Positions 25,669-35,231 are shown, counted from the stretch's first letter. The stretch is 64,000 nucleotides of DNA from Diaphorobacter ruginosibacter (GCF_014395975.1 NZ_CP060714.1:682001-746000), one strand, 5' to 3'. The notes: a model not told the origin generated them from the sequence alone. Program-made: numbers and translations.

Positions 25669-28600
25669 TTATTTTCGGCCTTTGAAGCCCGCAGGCGCAG
25701 TTTTCTTTTCCTTCGGTGCAGGTACCTTTGCTGCGCTCTTGAACGTTGTGAGGTCCACTTCGAACAGGCTTACTGCCGCTTGGTTGTTTCCGTGTACATG
25801 GGCGATGTGTCGTTCGTGGTGTTCCTTGAATGGGGCTTGAGCCGTCGACCCACCATACTGCCCCGTGTTCACCAACATAACAGGTTGGTACATGTGGAAC
25901 TGAAGGGCGCTTGCCATGGTGTCAAACGTGTTGATGTCTTTGTTGAGTGCTGCGATCACGAAGCCATCACTGACGTCACGCATGTCCGCAGACAGCTTGA
26001 GATCGGTGGCGTCATAGCAAATGGCACCGGTTAGGTTGGCCGATCTGCCCTGCTTGTCCGAAAACTGAACAACGACCTGATAGGGTCTGTGCCCAACCAC
26101 GCCATTACTCACTTCCCATGGGATGCCGTTCTGCTTGCCTTGGTAGACTGTCGCAATACTCCGACCAGCTTTGGTTGTTTGGCGAAGCAACCAGAAGGCA
26201 CGATTGATGGGCTTCTTGAGATAGGGGTGTTGGACAAAGGTTTGCCCGGCAAAGATAACGGCCCCGGTGCTGTCGGACAGGCGTTTCAGCAGCCACATAT
26301 CATCTGGATGAATGGCTAATTCGGGAAATACGATCAAATCAAGGCGTCTTGCCTGATCGACGTCGGTCCTCTTGGCTGCAAACCGACCCGCAGCCAACTG
26401 CTGAGTGATCAATCGACACATAGATGCCAAATGGGCGCGATGGCGCGCGCGGTACTCAGGCATCCAAAGTAACGGATCGGTTGAGGAAAAGTCAGCATCC
26501 TTCGGCATCAAGGTTTGAACCAGAGCGACTTTAAAGCGACGCAGATCCATGGACGCACTGCCATCTACCGGGAGCAGATATGCGGGCAGTTGAGACAGTT
26601 TTCCATAGCAGCCATGCTGAATCTGTTGACGCTTCGTAATGAGCCTGAGAAGGTCTGCAGGGTGTCTGGCAATACTGAACTCTACAACCCCATCCCTTTG
26701 CAATTCCAGACCTGGCCATTGCAGCAGGCGCATGATCAGCTCGTTGAGCCAAGGTGAGATCGGTGTTGGCTCAGCCCCCAGGCCTGCGGTCAGTGGCATC
26801 AAGCCCATTCGGCGCTTGTACCAGCTGCTTTGAAGACCACGGTAGCGATCAAAGGCGCTTTCGCGCAGCGGATAGTGGCGAGAGGTGTAGTCGCTCTCAC
26901 CTACGATGGCCGCACGCAAGAGCCTTCCCAAACGATAGGCCCAACGCATATCAGCTTGAACCCACGGCGGCGTTTCAGTCCACGGGGGCGCATAGACCTC
27001 TCCATCGATGATGGAGATCTCGATGGAGGTTTCGGGATTTTGGATCGTTGGCCATTTACTGCATTCAACTTCGATCTTGTGAATGCAAATCCGGTCGTCT
27101 TCTAGTGCTTGAGCACCGTTATTCAACAAGGCCGACGCCAGCTTCAGCAGCGCATTTTCCTGAACGAATGGATTCTCCGGATGTGCTGTGATTCGGGCTA
27201 GCGACCTCTTGCCGGGACGCCAATCCGCCAACGGTTCAGAGTGATCCAGCGACGCCGTCCATGGCACGTGCAAACGAACTCGTTCCAGCCATGCCTTCCT
27301 GGAAGTGACGCTATGCGCGCGCAGAACATCGGTTAGGACCGCAGGTTCAATCATGGCGACTTGGTCAATCAGCTTCATGGCTTGAGATTTGGTCAACTTG
27401 TCCAGCCAATGGCCGAGCCAGATCACGAACTTCGCTCGTTCCCCCGTGATACGCAGAACCAGCAGCCCTGCTGTCAAATAGTCAGTATCCGGCAGCTTTG
27501 GAACCTCATAGCGAAGAGCTGAGTGAAGCTTTGAGTACTGGGTCAGCTCCCTCTGCTTATGAGGCAGATCTATCGGGAACTGCATCACTGCCATGAAAAG
27601 TGCAATCTGCTGGTGTAGGTACCAAGGCAGCTTGGGCTTGGAAAGTAAACCTAGTGCAAGCTGAATGAGTTCCGCCCTGTACGCATGGATGTCTGAATCC
27701 GCAGGGTAGCTTTCTGGCCGATGAAGTCCGGTCTCAACAGCAGCAGCTTTGAACAAATCGGCCAGCACATAGAAAGCAACGAGAGTCTCTTTGTTGAGCT
27801 TCGCCAGCTTTGACAACAGCGCTTCAGTCACAGGCCGCAGAAGTTCCACGGACGGGAAAATGTCCACTCCGCAGCGAAGCACAGTAGTCAGAGCGGGGTT
27901 CCTTGACCAGCAAGCCACCAGCTTGCGAGCTACGGTCTCCATCTCGTGGTCCAGCGCGCGCAGTTCACTGACCTCGGTACTCGACATGGCGTCGAGACCC
28001 GGTAACTCCGGATCGGCCATACTGCGCCGAAGTCTCAGGACCTGACGAAGGCGATTTGCCGCGAACCTGCGGATCGTGTCATCTCTAACGTCCACCTTGG
28101 GCAGGGCAATTCTTGATAGTGCAAGTAAATTGCCGTCCACGTGGATGTCGTCATTGAGTGCATCAGCGAGCCACAACAAGTGATCAAGACTACCGGTGAC
28201 TTGGAGCAACGTGGTGGGATCAGGTGCAGTGCTGATTTGTCCTTGCACTCCTCTCATGAACTGCGAAGTGCTGCCTTGCACCGCAAAGTCTTCCCAGGCC
28301 ACAGCTTCTGACTTTTCGGGATTGGTACTCAAGCGGGAACCGTCACCCTCGTAAGCTTCAAGCGCTTGATTGATCCATGCGCTAATAACGGAAGCCAAAT
28401 GCTCCAGCGGGAGGTTTGCCGCCTCATTCAAGGGCAAGGCAACCACCAGCCGCATGTCATCCACATAGCGGCAATAGTCGAGCAGCTTCACGGTGGCAAG
28501 ACCTGTATCGGTCAAACTGTTGCGGATGTTTGACACATCGATTTCTGTGTCAATTTTGGCAGCCACCTGCCTGTCAAAGTCGTGCATGTAAGCATTAGCC

Positions 28601-29529
28601 AAGAAGCCGCTGGCAATTAGCCCCTGGGGCAGGCCCATGGTCGAACTACCAATTTTCTTGCTGTCTTCAGCATGCCAGAACCATTGCAGTACACGCTCGG
28701 CAGCTAACCAGAATGCGTTCTGATCGGCTTCATCTGTCACGGCTTGAGGGGCTCCAAACTCCTGGGCGTAGGCCGCCCACATTCCCTTCAGGCGAGCCAG
28801 CGCGCGAGATTGATCGACGCAGTCGTAGAACTTTGCTAAATCGAGCTTGATCACATACAGACGTTTGCCTTGCAGGGAGGGCAGCAATTCTCTGCAGACG
28901 CTGGCTGGGCGCTCCAGAAAGCGCTCATAGTCCTTGAAGAACTGCGAGTATGTGGTTACGTTGCCCCATCGAAAGCGGGCCTGCTGTCTGCCCGTTGGCC
29001 CGGATGTCCAATCACAGAACAAGCGGTTGCCATAACTGAGAACATGCTTGCGTGCGGCGCTGGGGCTGGGGCAAAGGGATGAGTCGGTATTGCCCTGCAA
29101 GCTCTCAACTGCATCAGCCACGCACACCATGACTGCTGTGGCCATGACCTGATCACGAATGGTCAGGTGTGCCAGTGGGCGCAGATCTGGTTGCATGGCT
29201 TTCTTTCCCTTGGCGTCAACCTGCGGCTTGAAGTGCCACCCGCCTGTTTTCTCCTCTGGGAAATACCACTTTGCGTTTTTCGGTGCATGGACGACTCTGG
29301 CAGGTGTTGTCTTAGGCAGACCAGGTCCAAGATTCAACTCTGACGCCCAATCACGGAGCTTCTGAGGCAGCAGGAGAGACGTTTGTTCCAGTTCAAGAAT
29401 ATCGGCGTACCAGTTGTGACGCCTAACATCTGAGTCGGTCTTTTTCCACGCCTGGGCTAACACAGCTTCGTCGGTCAGCAAAGCTAGGCTGGGACCAAGC
29501 CTCTGGTACTTTGGGTCAAGGATACTCAC
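25669..29529 (-). CDS. Reverse transcriptase-nitrilase defence protein (DRT type 1-like)
   Basis: A 1286-residue protein. The N-terminal third is a reverse transcriptase of the unknown-group/Abi type: motif A KLDLAKFYD (D230), motif B GLPQG (299-303) and catalytic YVDD (355-358). A long middle region (about 400-1000) is helical with no domain I recognise. The C-terminus is a nitrilase/carbon-nitrogen hydrolase domain with the full triad: E1070 in VFPELAIHPDD, K1132 in YQGKQNGIP, C1171 in GAICYDATDL. RT-nitrilase fusions of this kind are the anti-phage systems called DRT type 1. It starts at GTG with AGGAA upstream, 77 bp after the GHKL-nuclease gene on the same strand. Both active sites look intact. 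The nitrilase substrate is unknown. Confidence 0.85.
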   Translation of the reverse strand: MSILDPKYQRLGPSLALLTDEAVLAQAWKKTDSDVRRHNWYADILELEQTSLLLPQKLRDWASELNLGPGLPKTTPARVVHAPKNAKWYFPEEKTGGWHFKPQVDAKGKKAMQPDLRPLAHLTIRDQVMATAVMVCVADAVESLQGNTDSSLCPSPSAARKHVLSYGNRLFCDWTSGPTGRQQARFRWGNVTTYSQFFKDYERFLERPASVCRELLPSLQGKRLYVIKLDLAKFYDCVDQSRALARLKGMWAAYAQEFGAPQAVTDEADQNAFWLAAERVLQWFWHAEDSKKIGSSTMGLPQGLIASGFLANAYMHDFDRQVAAKIDTEIDVSNIRNSLTDTGLATVKLLDYCRYVDDMRLVVALPLNEAANLPLEHLASVISAWINQALEAYEGDGSRLSTNPEKSEAVAWEDFAVQGSTSQFMRGVQGQISTAPDPTTLLQVTGSLDHLLWLADALNDDIHVDGNLLALSRIALPKVDVRDDTIRRFAANRLRQVLRLRRSMADPELPGLDAMSSTEVSELRALDHEMETVARKLVACWSRNPALTTVLRCGVDIFPSVELLRPVTEALLSKLAKLNKETLVAFYVLADLFKAAAVETGLHRPESYPADSDIHAYRAELIQLALGLLSKPKLPWYLHQQIALFMAVMQFPIDLPHKQRELTQYSKLHSALRYEVPKLPDTDYLTAGLLVLRITGERAKFVIWLGHWLDKLTKSQAMKLIDQVAMIEPAVLTDVLRAHSVTSRKAWLERVRLHVPWTASLDHSEPLADWRPGKRSLARITAHPENPFVQENALLKLASALLNNGAQALEDDRICIHKIEVECSKWPTIQNPETSIEISIIDGEVYAPPWTETPPWVQADMRWAYRLGRLLRAAIVGESDYTSRHYPLRESAFDRYRGLQSSWYKRRMGLMPLTAGLGAEPTPISPWLNELIMRLLQWPGLELQRDGVVEFSIARHPADLLRLITKRQQIQHGCYGKLSQLPAYLLPVDGSASMDLRRFKVALVQTLMPKDADFSSTDPLLWMPEYRARHRAHLASMCRLITQQLAAGRFAAKRTDVDQARRLDLIVFPELAIHPDDMWLLKRLSDSTGAVIFAGQTFVQHPYLKKPINRAFWLLRQTTKAGRSIATVYQGKQNGIPWEVSNGVVGHRPYQVVVQFSDKQGRSANLTGAICYDATDLKLSADMRDVSDGFVIAALNKDINTFDTMASALQFHMYQPVMLVNTGQYGGSTAQAPFKEHHERHIAHVHGNNQAAVSLFEVDLTTFKSAAKVPAPKEKKTAPAGFKGRK

Positions 29530-29606
29530 AAGATTTCCTGTTCTATCTGAGCTCGGGCTGAATTTTCATGTTGTGCGTGGATTCTCTCGGTCGACCTACT
29601 CTCGCT

Positions 29607-31589
29607 TCAATGCTCAGTCTGCAGCTCCGCGACAAGCTCCTTCTTTGATACCGCACTATAGTCATCGCGCTTGAGCTTGAGGTTGTCGAGCATGAAGCCG
29701 TTGGTCAGCTCGAATCCATCAAGTAGCGAGTACCAGTTCAAGACGTATAGCTTCATGCGCGGGTCATCGGCGACTAGGCCGGGCTCTCCACGCGCGATAA
29801 GATTGTTGAGGCGGCTAGGTATTTGCGTGTCTGCGGATGAAATCTGTCTTCCCAGCAGGATTAGCTCAAAGTGCATCTTCTCCGACTTGAACTCTGGATA
29901 ACGCTTGATGATGTCCGCGTAGTCTTCGAGCTGCCGAAGGTGCTTTTTATTCAGCGAAATTGCCGGGCGCTTAATTTCCACGACGATGCACTTGAAGACC
30001 TTCTGCCCCGACGAATCGAAAGTCGGAAACTTCCGCGCCAAGAAGAGGTCAGATTGCCGGTTTGCACCAGCTAGATCCTCCTCGTCGGCCACATCTTCCT
30101 CGTCCACTTTCGAGCGTGCCATAACGTCCTCTCGCAAGCGTCTGGCGATTTTGGTGAAGCTATCTTCCTCCGCGCCGAGGGTCTCGTAGCGAGGACCGAA
30201 AAGCCACGTGTTACTCTCGATGATTTTTTGCAGGTCAGGGGTCTCTAACACTTCACGGTAGTGCTCGTTCATGATGAATCGGAGTTGCTGAACCGCTGCG
30301 GTTCGGCGCTGCAGGATTTCGATGCTTGCGACAATGTTCTCAAGGCTCGAACGACGCAGCTGGTTCGCGAGTTTCTCCATGGACGCTGCATCTAGGTCGA
30401 GCGTGTCATTGAGCACATCAAGTAGCGCATCGTTCTCGTTCGACACAGCCAGCCTGTCCAACAGCCGAATGATTATTTTCGCCTGCTTCTTGTTTGCGTT
30501 GTGGAAGACGCGCGGGTCAGCAATATAGATTTGCCTCACCATCTCTCTGGCGTGCTGGTGCCTCCAAGCCTTCTCGGGCTCATCTAACCCGGCGTAAGTG
30601 GGGAAGTAGCCATCCTTCTCATAACCCTGAATCACCTCTTCTGCCCGCCGGAGGAGGAACTCGTTATAGACGGACTGGTTGAGCTGGTCGAGCTGGGCTT
30701 GAAATTTCCGCCAGGTGCGAGACGTCGGCGTGTGCGCGTCTGGCTTCAGCAGGTCCCTCTCTTTAGAAAAAGTGTCGGCCCAAGCGGAAGTGACACAGAC
30801 ACTGGTGAAGAAATTTGGTTTTTGATTCAGCGAGCTATGGATCTTGTAGACGAGTTCGCCGCTCGAATTCATCAGATACAGAAACGACTTCTCCGATGTG
30901 GGGCGGCGCTCCCATCGAATCACTTGTGCCTCGAAGACCGCATCGTTAACTTCGATGGTCTTCCTGACAGCCTCATGCGCCGGGACAGCTACGGGGATGC
31001 CATTTAGCAGCAGCTTTCTTTCAGAGTGCACTGCCAGGTACCAACCGAACTCCACGGAGAATTTCTCGCGAAGGTCCGCCATCGCTGGCAGACTGCTGGT
31101 GAAGTGGGTCAACTCAACCAGGGTGCCACGGCCTTGCGCGATCAGCTCCTCTCGCTGCTGCTGTGTCTCAAGTGGACGGCCGACAAACTCTTTGATGCTT
31201 GCTGCGTCGACATCGATGACTGCATCCACGCTGCTCGACCGGGTGAACCAGGATGCATTGCGACAGAGTAGATGGAACGCGAGCCGTCCGCGCCCGTGCG
31301 CGCCCTTTAATGCGAGGTTTGCCTTCTTCGCGGAATCGTTGAAGCTCCCGAAGGTGTCGTTCAGTGTGTCGAAGTCGATACCGTGACCATCATCTTTTAC
31401 GATGACTCGCTCGATGCCGTGCATGCTGTTCTCGACCAAGTCGACCGATACACTGGTTGCGGCTGCATCAAAGCCGTTCCAGGCAAGTTCAAACAGCGGC
31501 TGCCAAATCTCCGCAGTCTTGAAGTGCTTCTTGATACCCTCGTTGCCAATGGCGGCAACTCCCTTAATGACAACAGAATTCTTCGTCAT
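29607..31589 (-). CDS. GHKL ATPase with C-terminal Shedu-like PD-(D/E)XK nuclease
   Basis: A 660-residue protein. Residues 1-220 form an Hsp90/MORC/MutL-like ATPase: N-box FELAWNGFDA (E34, N38), DDGHGI (66-71) and the glycine/arginine loop HGRGRLAFH (98-106). Residues about 449-600 resemble the Shedu (SduA, DUF4263) nuclease: ESNTWLFGPRYE, then D514 in QSDLFLAR and E538-x-K540 in CIVVEIKRP, followed by LRQLEDYADIIKRYPEF. The likely role is ATP-gated DNA cleavage in phage defence. The ATG at 31589 is fixed by AAAGGAGA; upstream residues in the open frame are non-homologous. It is the first gene of an operon with the RT-nitrilase gene 77 bp downstream. Confidence 0.7.
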   Translation of the reverse strand: MTKNSVVIKGVAAIGNEGIKKHFKTAEIWQPLFELAWNGFDAAATSVSVDLVENSMHGIERVIVKDDGHGIDFDTLNDTFGSFNDSAKKANLALKGAHGRGRLAFHLLCRNASWFTRSSSVDAVIDVDAASIKEFVGRPLETQQQREELIAQGRGTLVELTHFTSSLPAMADLREKFSVEFGWYLAVHSERKLLLNGIPVAVPAHEAVRKTIEVNDAVFEAQVIRWERRPTSEKSFLYLMNSSGELVYKIHSSLNQKPNFFTSVCVTSAWADTFSKERDLLKPDAHTPTSRTWRKFQAQLDQLNQSVYNEFLLRRAEEVIQGYEKDGYFPTYAGLDEPEKAWRHQHAREMVRQIYIADPRVFHNANKKQAKIIIRLLDRLAVSNENDALLDVLNDTLDLDAASMEKLANQLRRSSLENIVASIEILQRRTAAVQQLRFIMNEHYREVLETPDLQKIIESNTWLFGPRYETLGAEEDSFTKIARRLREDVMARSKVDEEDVADEEDLAGANRQSDLFLARKFPTFDSSGQKVFKCIVVEIKRPAISLNKKHLRQLEDYADIIKRYPEFKSEKMHFELILLGRQISSADTQIPSRLNNLIARGEPGLVADDPRMKLYVLNWYSLLDGFELTNGFMLDNLKLKRDDYSAVSKKELVAELQTEH

Positions 31590-32181
31590 GTGCGCCCCAT
31601 CTCCTTTTCGGAGATTGTGACATGCGGGGCCGCACCTTCTTGGCCTACGAAGCGGGAGGACAGCGGCCGCCCCGTGCAGTTTCTCTGCGGCCGAGGTGTG
31701 CTGGTTCCAGTACAGCTGGCAGCAGGCGCGCAGCATGGTCTCGACGGGCAACGGCGGCGCAAAGGCGCAAGACGCGCCTTATGTCGAACGTTGAGCCTCA
31801 GCTTTCCGGGGGGCCGTCTCACCCAAGCCGAATTCCGTAATGGGTCGGGCGCACCAATTGGTAATTCGTTAGAGCTTCCCCTGCCTCGGGCGGGACATCG
31901 GGCAGTGGCTACCCTGCCCAGGCCTGTGCTGAACGGCCGCTCCTGGATGTGCAGCGGTCCGCCGTCCTGCGAACTGTTCAACGACTGGTACTGGTAGGAA
32001 GAGTCAAGCCAGAGGCCAATTGGAATTCGCGCTTTGATTCATGAGTGCCGACTTTCCCCATGAAATTCTGTCGAATTGGAGCTTCGTCACATGGCTGTGG
32101 CTTGGGATTCGCCGGCGAAGGTTCACTGGACGCATTGGAGGACGTCATCGCGCTGACTCTGCTAGCGTGTTGCACACGCTC
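31590..32181. other. Gene-poor stretch upstream of the defence operon
   Basis: The part from about 31640 to 31990 is GC-rich, unlike its neighbours, and contains short open frames on both strands that I cannot assign. It probably derives from another element. The promoter of the GHKL-nuclease gene should lie just above 31600, but I see no clear -35/-10 pair. Confidence 0.4.
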
Positions 32182-32376
32182 TCAGATCTCGGTTTGCTCG
32201 GAGATAACGAGGGCGGCATTGATTTCGGTGCCGACATAGTGGACGTTCGACTCGAGCGCGGAGCAATCAAGCCACTGCTGCACAGCCCGAAGACTTTGGG
32301 TTCTGCGATACATGGGCGGTAGTGACCACGCGTGTCGTGTCAGGTCTTGAGTTTGGAGCTGGCCTGCGGCTGACAT
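32182..32376 (-). pseudogene. Tyrosine recombinase (integrase), C-terminal relic
   Basis: The minus-strand frame ending at 32182 reads YRRTQSLRAVQQWLDCSALE followed by SNVHYVGTEINAALVISEQT and a final EI. This matches the C-terminal box of phage-type integrases (pattern NLRAVQxxLGHxxLESTVRYLGxExDDALxxxEQ), with the catalytic tyrosine in HYVG retained. The expected LGH histidine motif is changed to LDC and the catalytic arginine region upstream is lost, so it should be inactive. It suggests that an integrase gene once lay in this part of the island. Confidence 0.6.
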
Positions 32377-32868
32377 CGGCTGTCTGCTCTTCCGAGCAGC
32401 AGTCGTTCAGTATGCGAGGAACGGCCGGCTGCTCTCAGCCTGAAGCTGCCTCCAATGCGCGACATGAAGCGCGCTTGAGGTGAAGGTGCCACTTCAGATA
32501 TCTCGTGCATATTGAGGCGAAAGTTGCTCCGGAAGGCGGCCTGAATTGGTGGGCTCTATGCCAGATTTTGTTTGTTTACGACTTTAGTTCGTGATCCCGA
32601 AAGTCGAGCTGCTTGGGAACCCGCATGGATGCTAGAGCCCTGTTTACGACTTTAATTACTCAGAACAGTTGTTGTTCCGGTTCATTGAAGTCGCAAACAC
32701 AAAATCGAACCTTCGATGACGCTGGAGCAGCGAACTCAACTCGTACTTTCGGCCAAGACCCGCCGCGGGGGACGCAGTTCAGCACGGCACATTCACAACC
32801 CGGACTGGCGATCCAATGGGTAGATTTTGTTCATGCCTTGTGTGGTCGGAACCGAATGATCCAAGGCC
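32377..32868. other. Non-coding stretch with repeats near 32573-32699
   Basis: No gene is recognisable. It contains a cluster of three similar 17-mers, TGTTTACGACTTTAGTT (32573-32589), TGTTTACGACTTTAATT (32641-32657) and, inverted, TGTTTGCGACTTCAATG (32683-32699). Their clustering suggests protein-binding sites, for instance at a transposon end. Confidence 0.45.
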
Positions 32869-34545
32869 TTAAATCGGATGCGCGCTATGGCTGTCCATTG
32901 CGCGCTCCTTGCTCCGCAATGCCAGTGTATGTATGCCGGAAAAATCGAACCTCTCCAACATTTCTTTGAGCAAGGCAGTGAACGGCGCATGACTGGACCG
33001 TTGGCAATGAAATTCGATCCAGCTTTCGATATCCGTAAGACGACCGTGCAATGCCAGGTTGGCAAGCTCATCCAAGGCCGCCTTTTCCGGTAGAGCCTGC
33101 CCGGGCAAGTCCAGATCTTGCGGCGGTTCGCCATGGCATGCCATGCTCGGAGGGACAATAGACCAATTCGAATCAGCGTCACTGAACTCAGGAACGGACA
33201 ACGCGAAAGAAAAGGTGGAGCCTTGACCAACAGTACTGGTGACGTGCAGGGTGCTGCCCATGGCTGAAAGAATGCGCTGTGCAATGAATAAGCCCAACCC
33301 CGTGCTTCCGCTTGTGGCCTGAACCTGCTGAAAGGCGCCGAATATATCGATGTTGGAATTCAAGTCGATTCCAACTCCCGTATCACTCACAGCGAAGTGC
33401 AGGGAGTGCCCTTTTTCTTCGGGCTCCAGAGTGACAGACAGGTTTATCGCTCCGTTACGTGTAAATTTTGCTGCGTTGGAGAGCAGATTGAGCAGCACCT
33501 GCCGCAGGCGATTGCCATCCAGGTACATCACCCTGGGGATTCTCTGGGGCAGTTGACAGCGAAAGCGGTTGTTCTGTTTTGAACATAAAGCGAGCGCATA
33601 CCCCGAAATATCATTCAATAAAGGAAGTAGTTCCGTTGTTGTGGGCTTCAGGGCAAGTGGATGCAATTCCAGCGTAGAGTAATCCTGCAACTCATCTATT
33701 AAGCTTAATTGATATTTAATATTGTCCTGAATTGATATCAAGGCCTTTCTTTGCGCGTCAGTGGCATCATTGAGTAATAGTTCAGCATATCCAGAGATAG
33801 TCGCCAGGGGTGCACGCAGGTCATGACTGATAAAACCCAAGGTTTCTGTCTTTTGTTGATTTTTCACCTTGGCATCGGCCAGCGATTTTTGCTGCAATAA
33901 ATAATTCCCATTGATCATCAAACAGATAGCGGTAATGGGCATGACTGCAGAAAAGACAAAAACGTAAGCGATTTGAATGTAAGAAGCTCCTGTGGGACCA
34001 GTAGGCACCAGATCAGGGATGAACAAGGTTGTGAAGCGGATCAAGTAGACCAAGCATTCGATGGCCAGTGAAGTCGAGAGCAGGCGATTAATGAAGGACT
34101 TATCACCGTATCGAATGACAGTAATGAATTGAATGAATACAAAAACAAATAAAAAAGAGGTAAAGCTCATCAGTCGATATGGGTAATTTGGATTTCCCCA
34201 CATGAACCAAAAAACCAAAACCTCAGAGATCACAGTGCAAGGTATAATTAAATACCGCATCAAGGGCTGGCCGTAGAATTTTCTAATGCCAAGCGTTTGC
34301 ACGGCCACACCCAGCGTCAATAGATGATTCCCAATGGATGAATAGGAGTAGATTGTTGGGTTGTTATTAAACCACCCGGCATACAAACACACAGCCAAAG
34401 TGGCGATAAAAAATCCCAGTGTGTAAAGACCAATTCTGTTGATGCCAATCTGACGAATATGATTTGACAGAAGCAGAGGAATCAGTACAAGCCCTGAAAC
34501 AAAGGCCGACGTAGCAAAGAATAGATTGTAGTTAATGGTGGTCAT
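32869..34545 (-). CDS. Orphan membrane sensor histidine kinase
   Basis: A 558-residue kinase. Residues 1-215 contain about six or seven hydrophobic segments (for example FATSAFVSGLVLIPLLL, FLFVFVFIQFITVI, YVFVFSAVMPITAICLM), a multi-helix sensor with little periplasmic material. The phosphoacceptor is H241 in FISHDLRAPLATISGYAELL. The ATPase domain shows N-box QVLLNLLSNAAKFT, G1 SDTGVGID and G2 STGLGLFIAQRI. About 120 C-terminal residues of unknown role follow and could form an Hpt-like helical bundle, but I see no clear phosphoacceptor histidine there. No response regulator gene is adjacent. The coding sequence is visibly AT-richer than the flanking core genes, consistent with transfer. Confidence 0.8.
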   Translation of the reverse strand: MTTINYNLFFATSAFVSGLVLIPLLLSNHIRQIGINRIGLYTLGFFIATLAVCLYAGWFNNNPTIYSYSSIGNHLLTLGVAVQTLGIRKFYGQPLMRYLIIPCTVISEVLVFWFMWGNPNYPYRLMSFTSFLFVFVFIQFITVIRYGDKSFINRLLSTSLAIECLVYLIRFTTLFIPDLVPTGPTGASYIQIAYVFVFSAVMPITAICLMINGNYLLQQKSLADAKVKNQQKTETLGFISHDLRAPLATISGYAELLLNDATDAQRKALISIQDNIKYQLSLIDELQDYSTLELHPLALKPTTTELLPLLNDISGYALALCSKQNNRFRCQLPQRIPRVMYLDGNRLRQVLLNLLSNAAKFTRNGAINLSVTLEPEEKGHSLHFAVSDTGVGIDLNSNIDIFGAFQQVQATSGSTGLGLFIAQRILSAMGSTLHVTSTVGQGSTFSFALSVPEFSDADSNWSIVPPSMACHGEPPQDLDLPGQALPEKAALDELANLALHGRLTDIESWIEFHCQRSSHAPFTALLKEMLERFDFSGIHTLALRSKERAMDSHSAHPI

Positions 34546-34657
34546 CTTGAGCTCGCTGTCAGATTACCCTCAACTTATTCGAAAAGACCAATGGCTATTG
34601 CGTGGCGCTGGGATCCATGGCCAGCGCAGAACTGATCTTGGGGTTGAACGCACATCG

Positions 34658-34801
34658 TCACGAGCCTGCGTACAGATGTCGTAAGACTTCAGCACTTGCC
34701 AGCCCCTTGGCTCGCCGCTTGACCGTGACCAACTCATTGCCCTGAGTCGTCTCCCTCTGGATGACTCGATGGAAGGCTGCTTCAGTGATCACGAGGGGCA
34801 T
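34658..34801 (-). CDS. Possible small ORF or gene relic, unknown
   Basis: A 47-codon frame on the minus strand (begins MPLVITEAAFHRVIQRETTQ, ends LRHLYAGS) has plausible codon use in an otherwise gene-less 34546-35231 stretch. There is no ribosome-binding site and I recognise no family. It may be the remaining C-terminus of a larger lost gene. Confidence 0.2.
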   Translation of the reverse strand: MPLVITEAAFHRVIQRETTQGNELVTVKRRAKGLASAEVLRHLYAGS

Positions 34802-35231
34802 GACTGTTCTGGTTGCTGACAACGTTCGATTGTCGCTGGGCCGATGCAGCCTGCCTAAATGGGCATTTCCCTAATTGAGTCTGCTCTGACAGCCCCACGA
34901 CCTCAAGACTCACGCTATATCTGCTGAGGAACGCTCATTCGTGGCTGTCTACCTTGACTGCGAAGCGGTCAGGCATCAGGAGGCAGAAGCATGCTCATCC
35001 TGAAAGGCCGCCGCGCAAGGGAAGTCAAGCTTCTGATAGCTGGAGGGAGGTTGTACGTCGCTACTATGAATTCAGAAATTCACTAAGTCAGATAGCAACT
35101 TGTCGAACGACGGCAACGGGTGGACAGGAGTGGGCTGCTGCTGGTTTCATCTTCTGCCTTGTCAAGGTGTCAACGAAACTGGCAGCAGCCCAGGGTGGCC
35201 GATGAGTGTACGAATCCACTCCCGCAGTGCG
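34802..35231. other. Non-coding right edge of island, with a long hairpin
   Basis: No gene is seen. At 35131-35148 and 35175-35192 there is an 18-bp inverted repeat (TGGGCTGCTGCTGGTTTC against its near complement, 16 of 18 paired) with a 26-base loop, 40 bp from the end of the pyruvate dehydrogenase gene. It lacks a T-tract, so terminator function is doubtful. The change from AT-richer to GC-rich sequence occurs about here. Confidence 0.4.

Noticed and set aside
35224..35228. GCAGT considered as the right-hand target duplication of a Tn7-like insertion (matches 7787-7791)
   Set aside because: A 5-bp match by chance is likely and the preceding bases are TCCC and not the expected ACA terminus.
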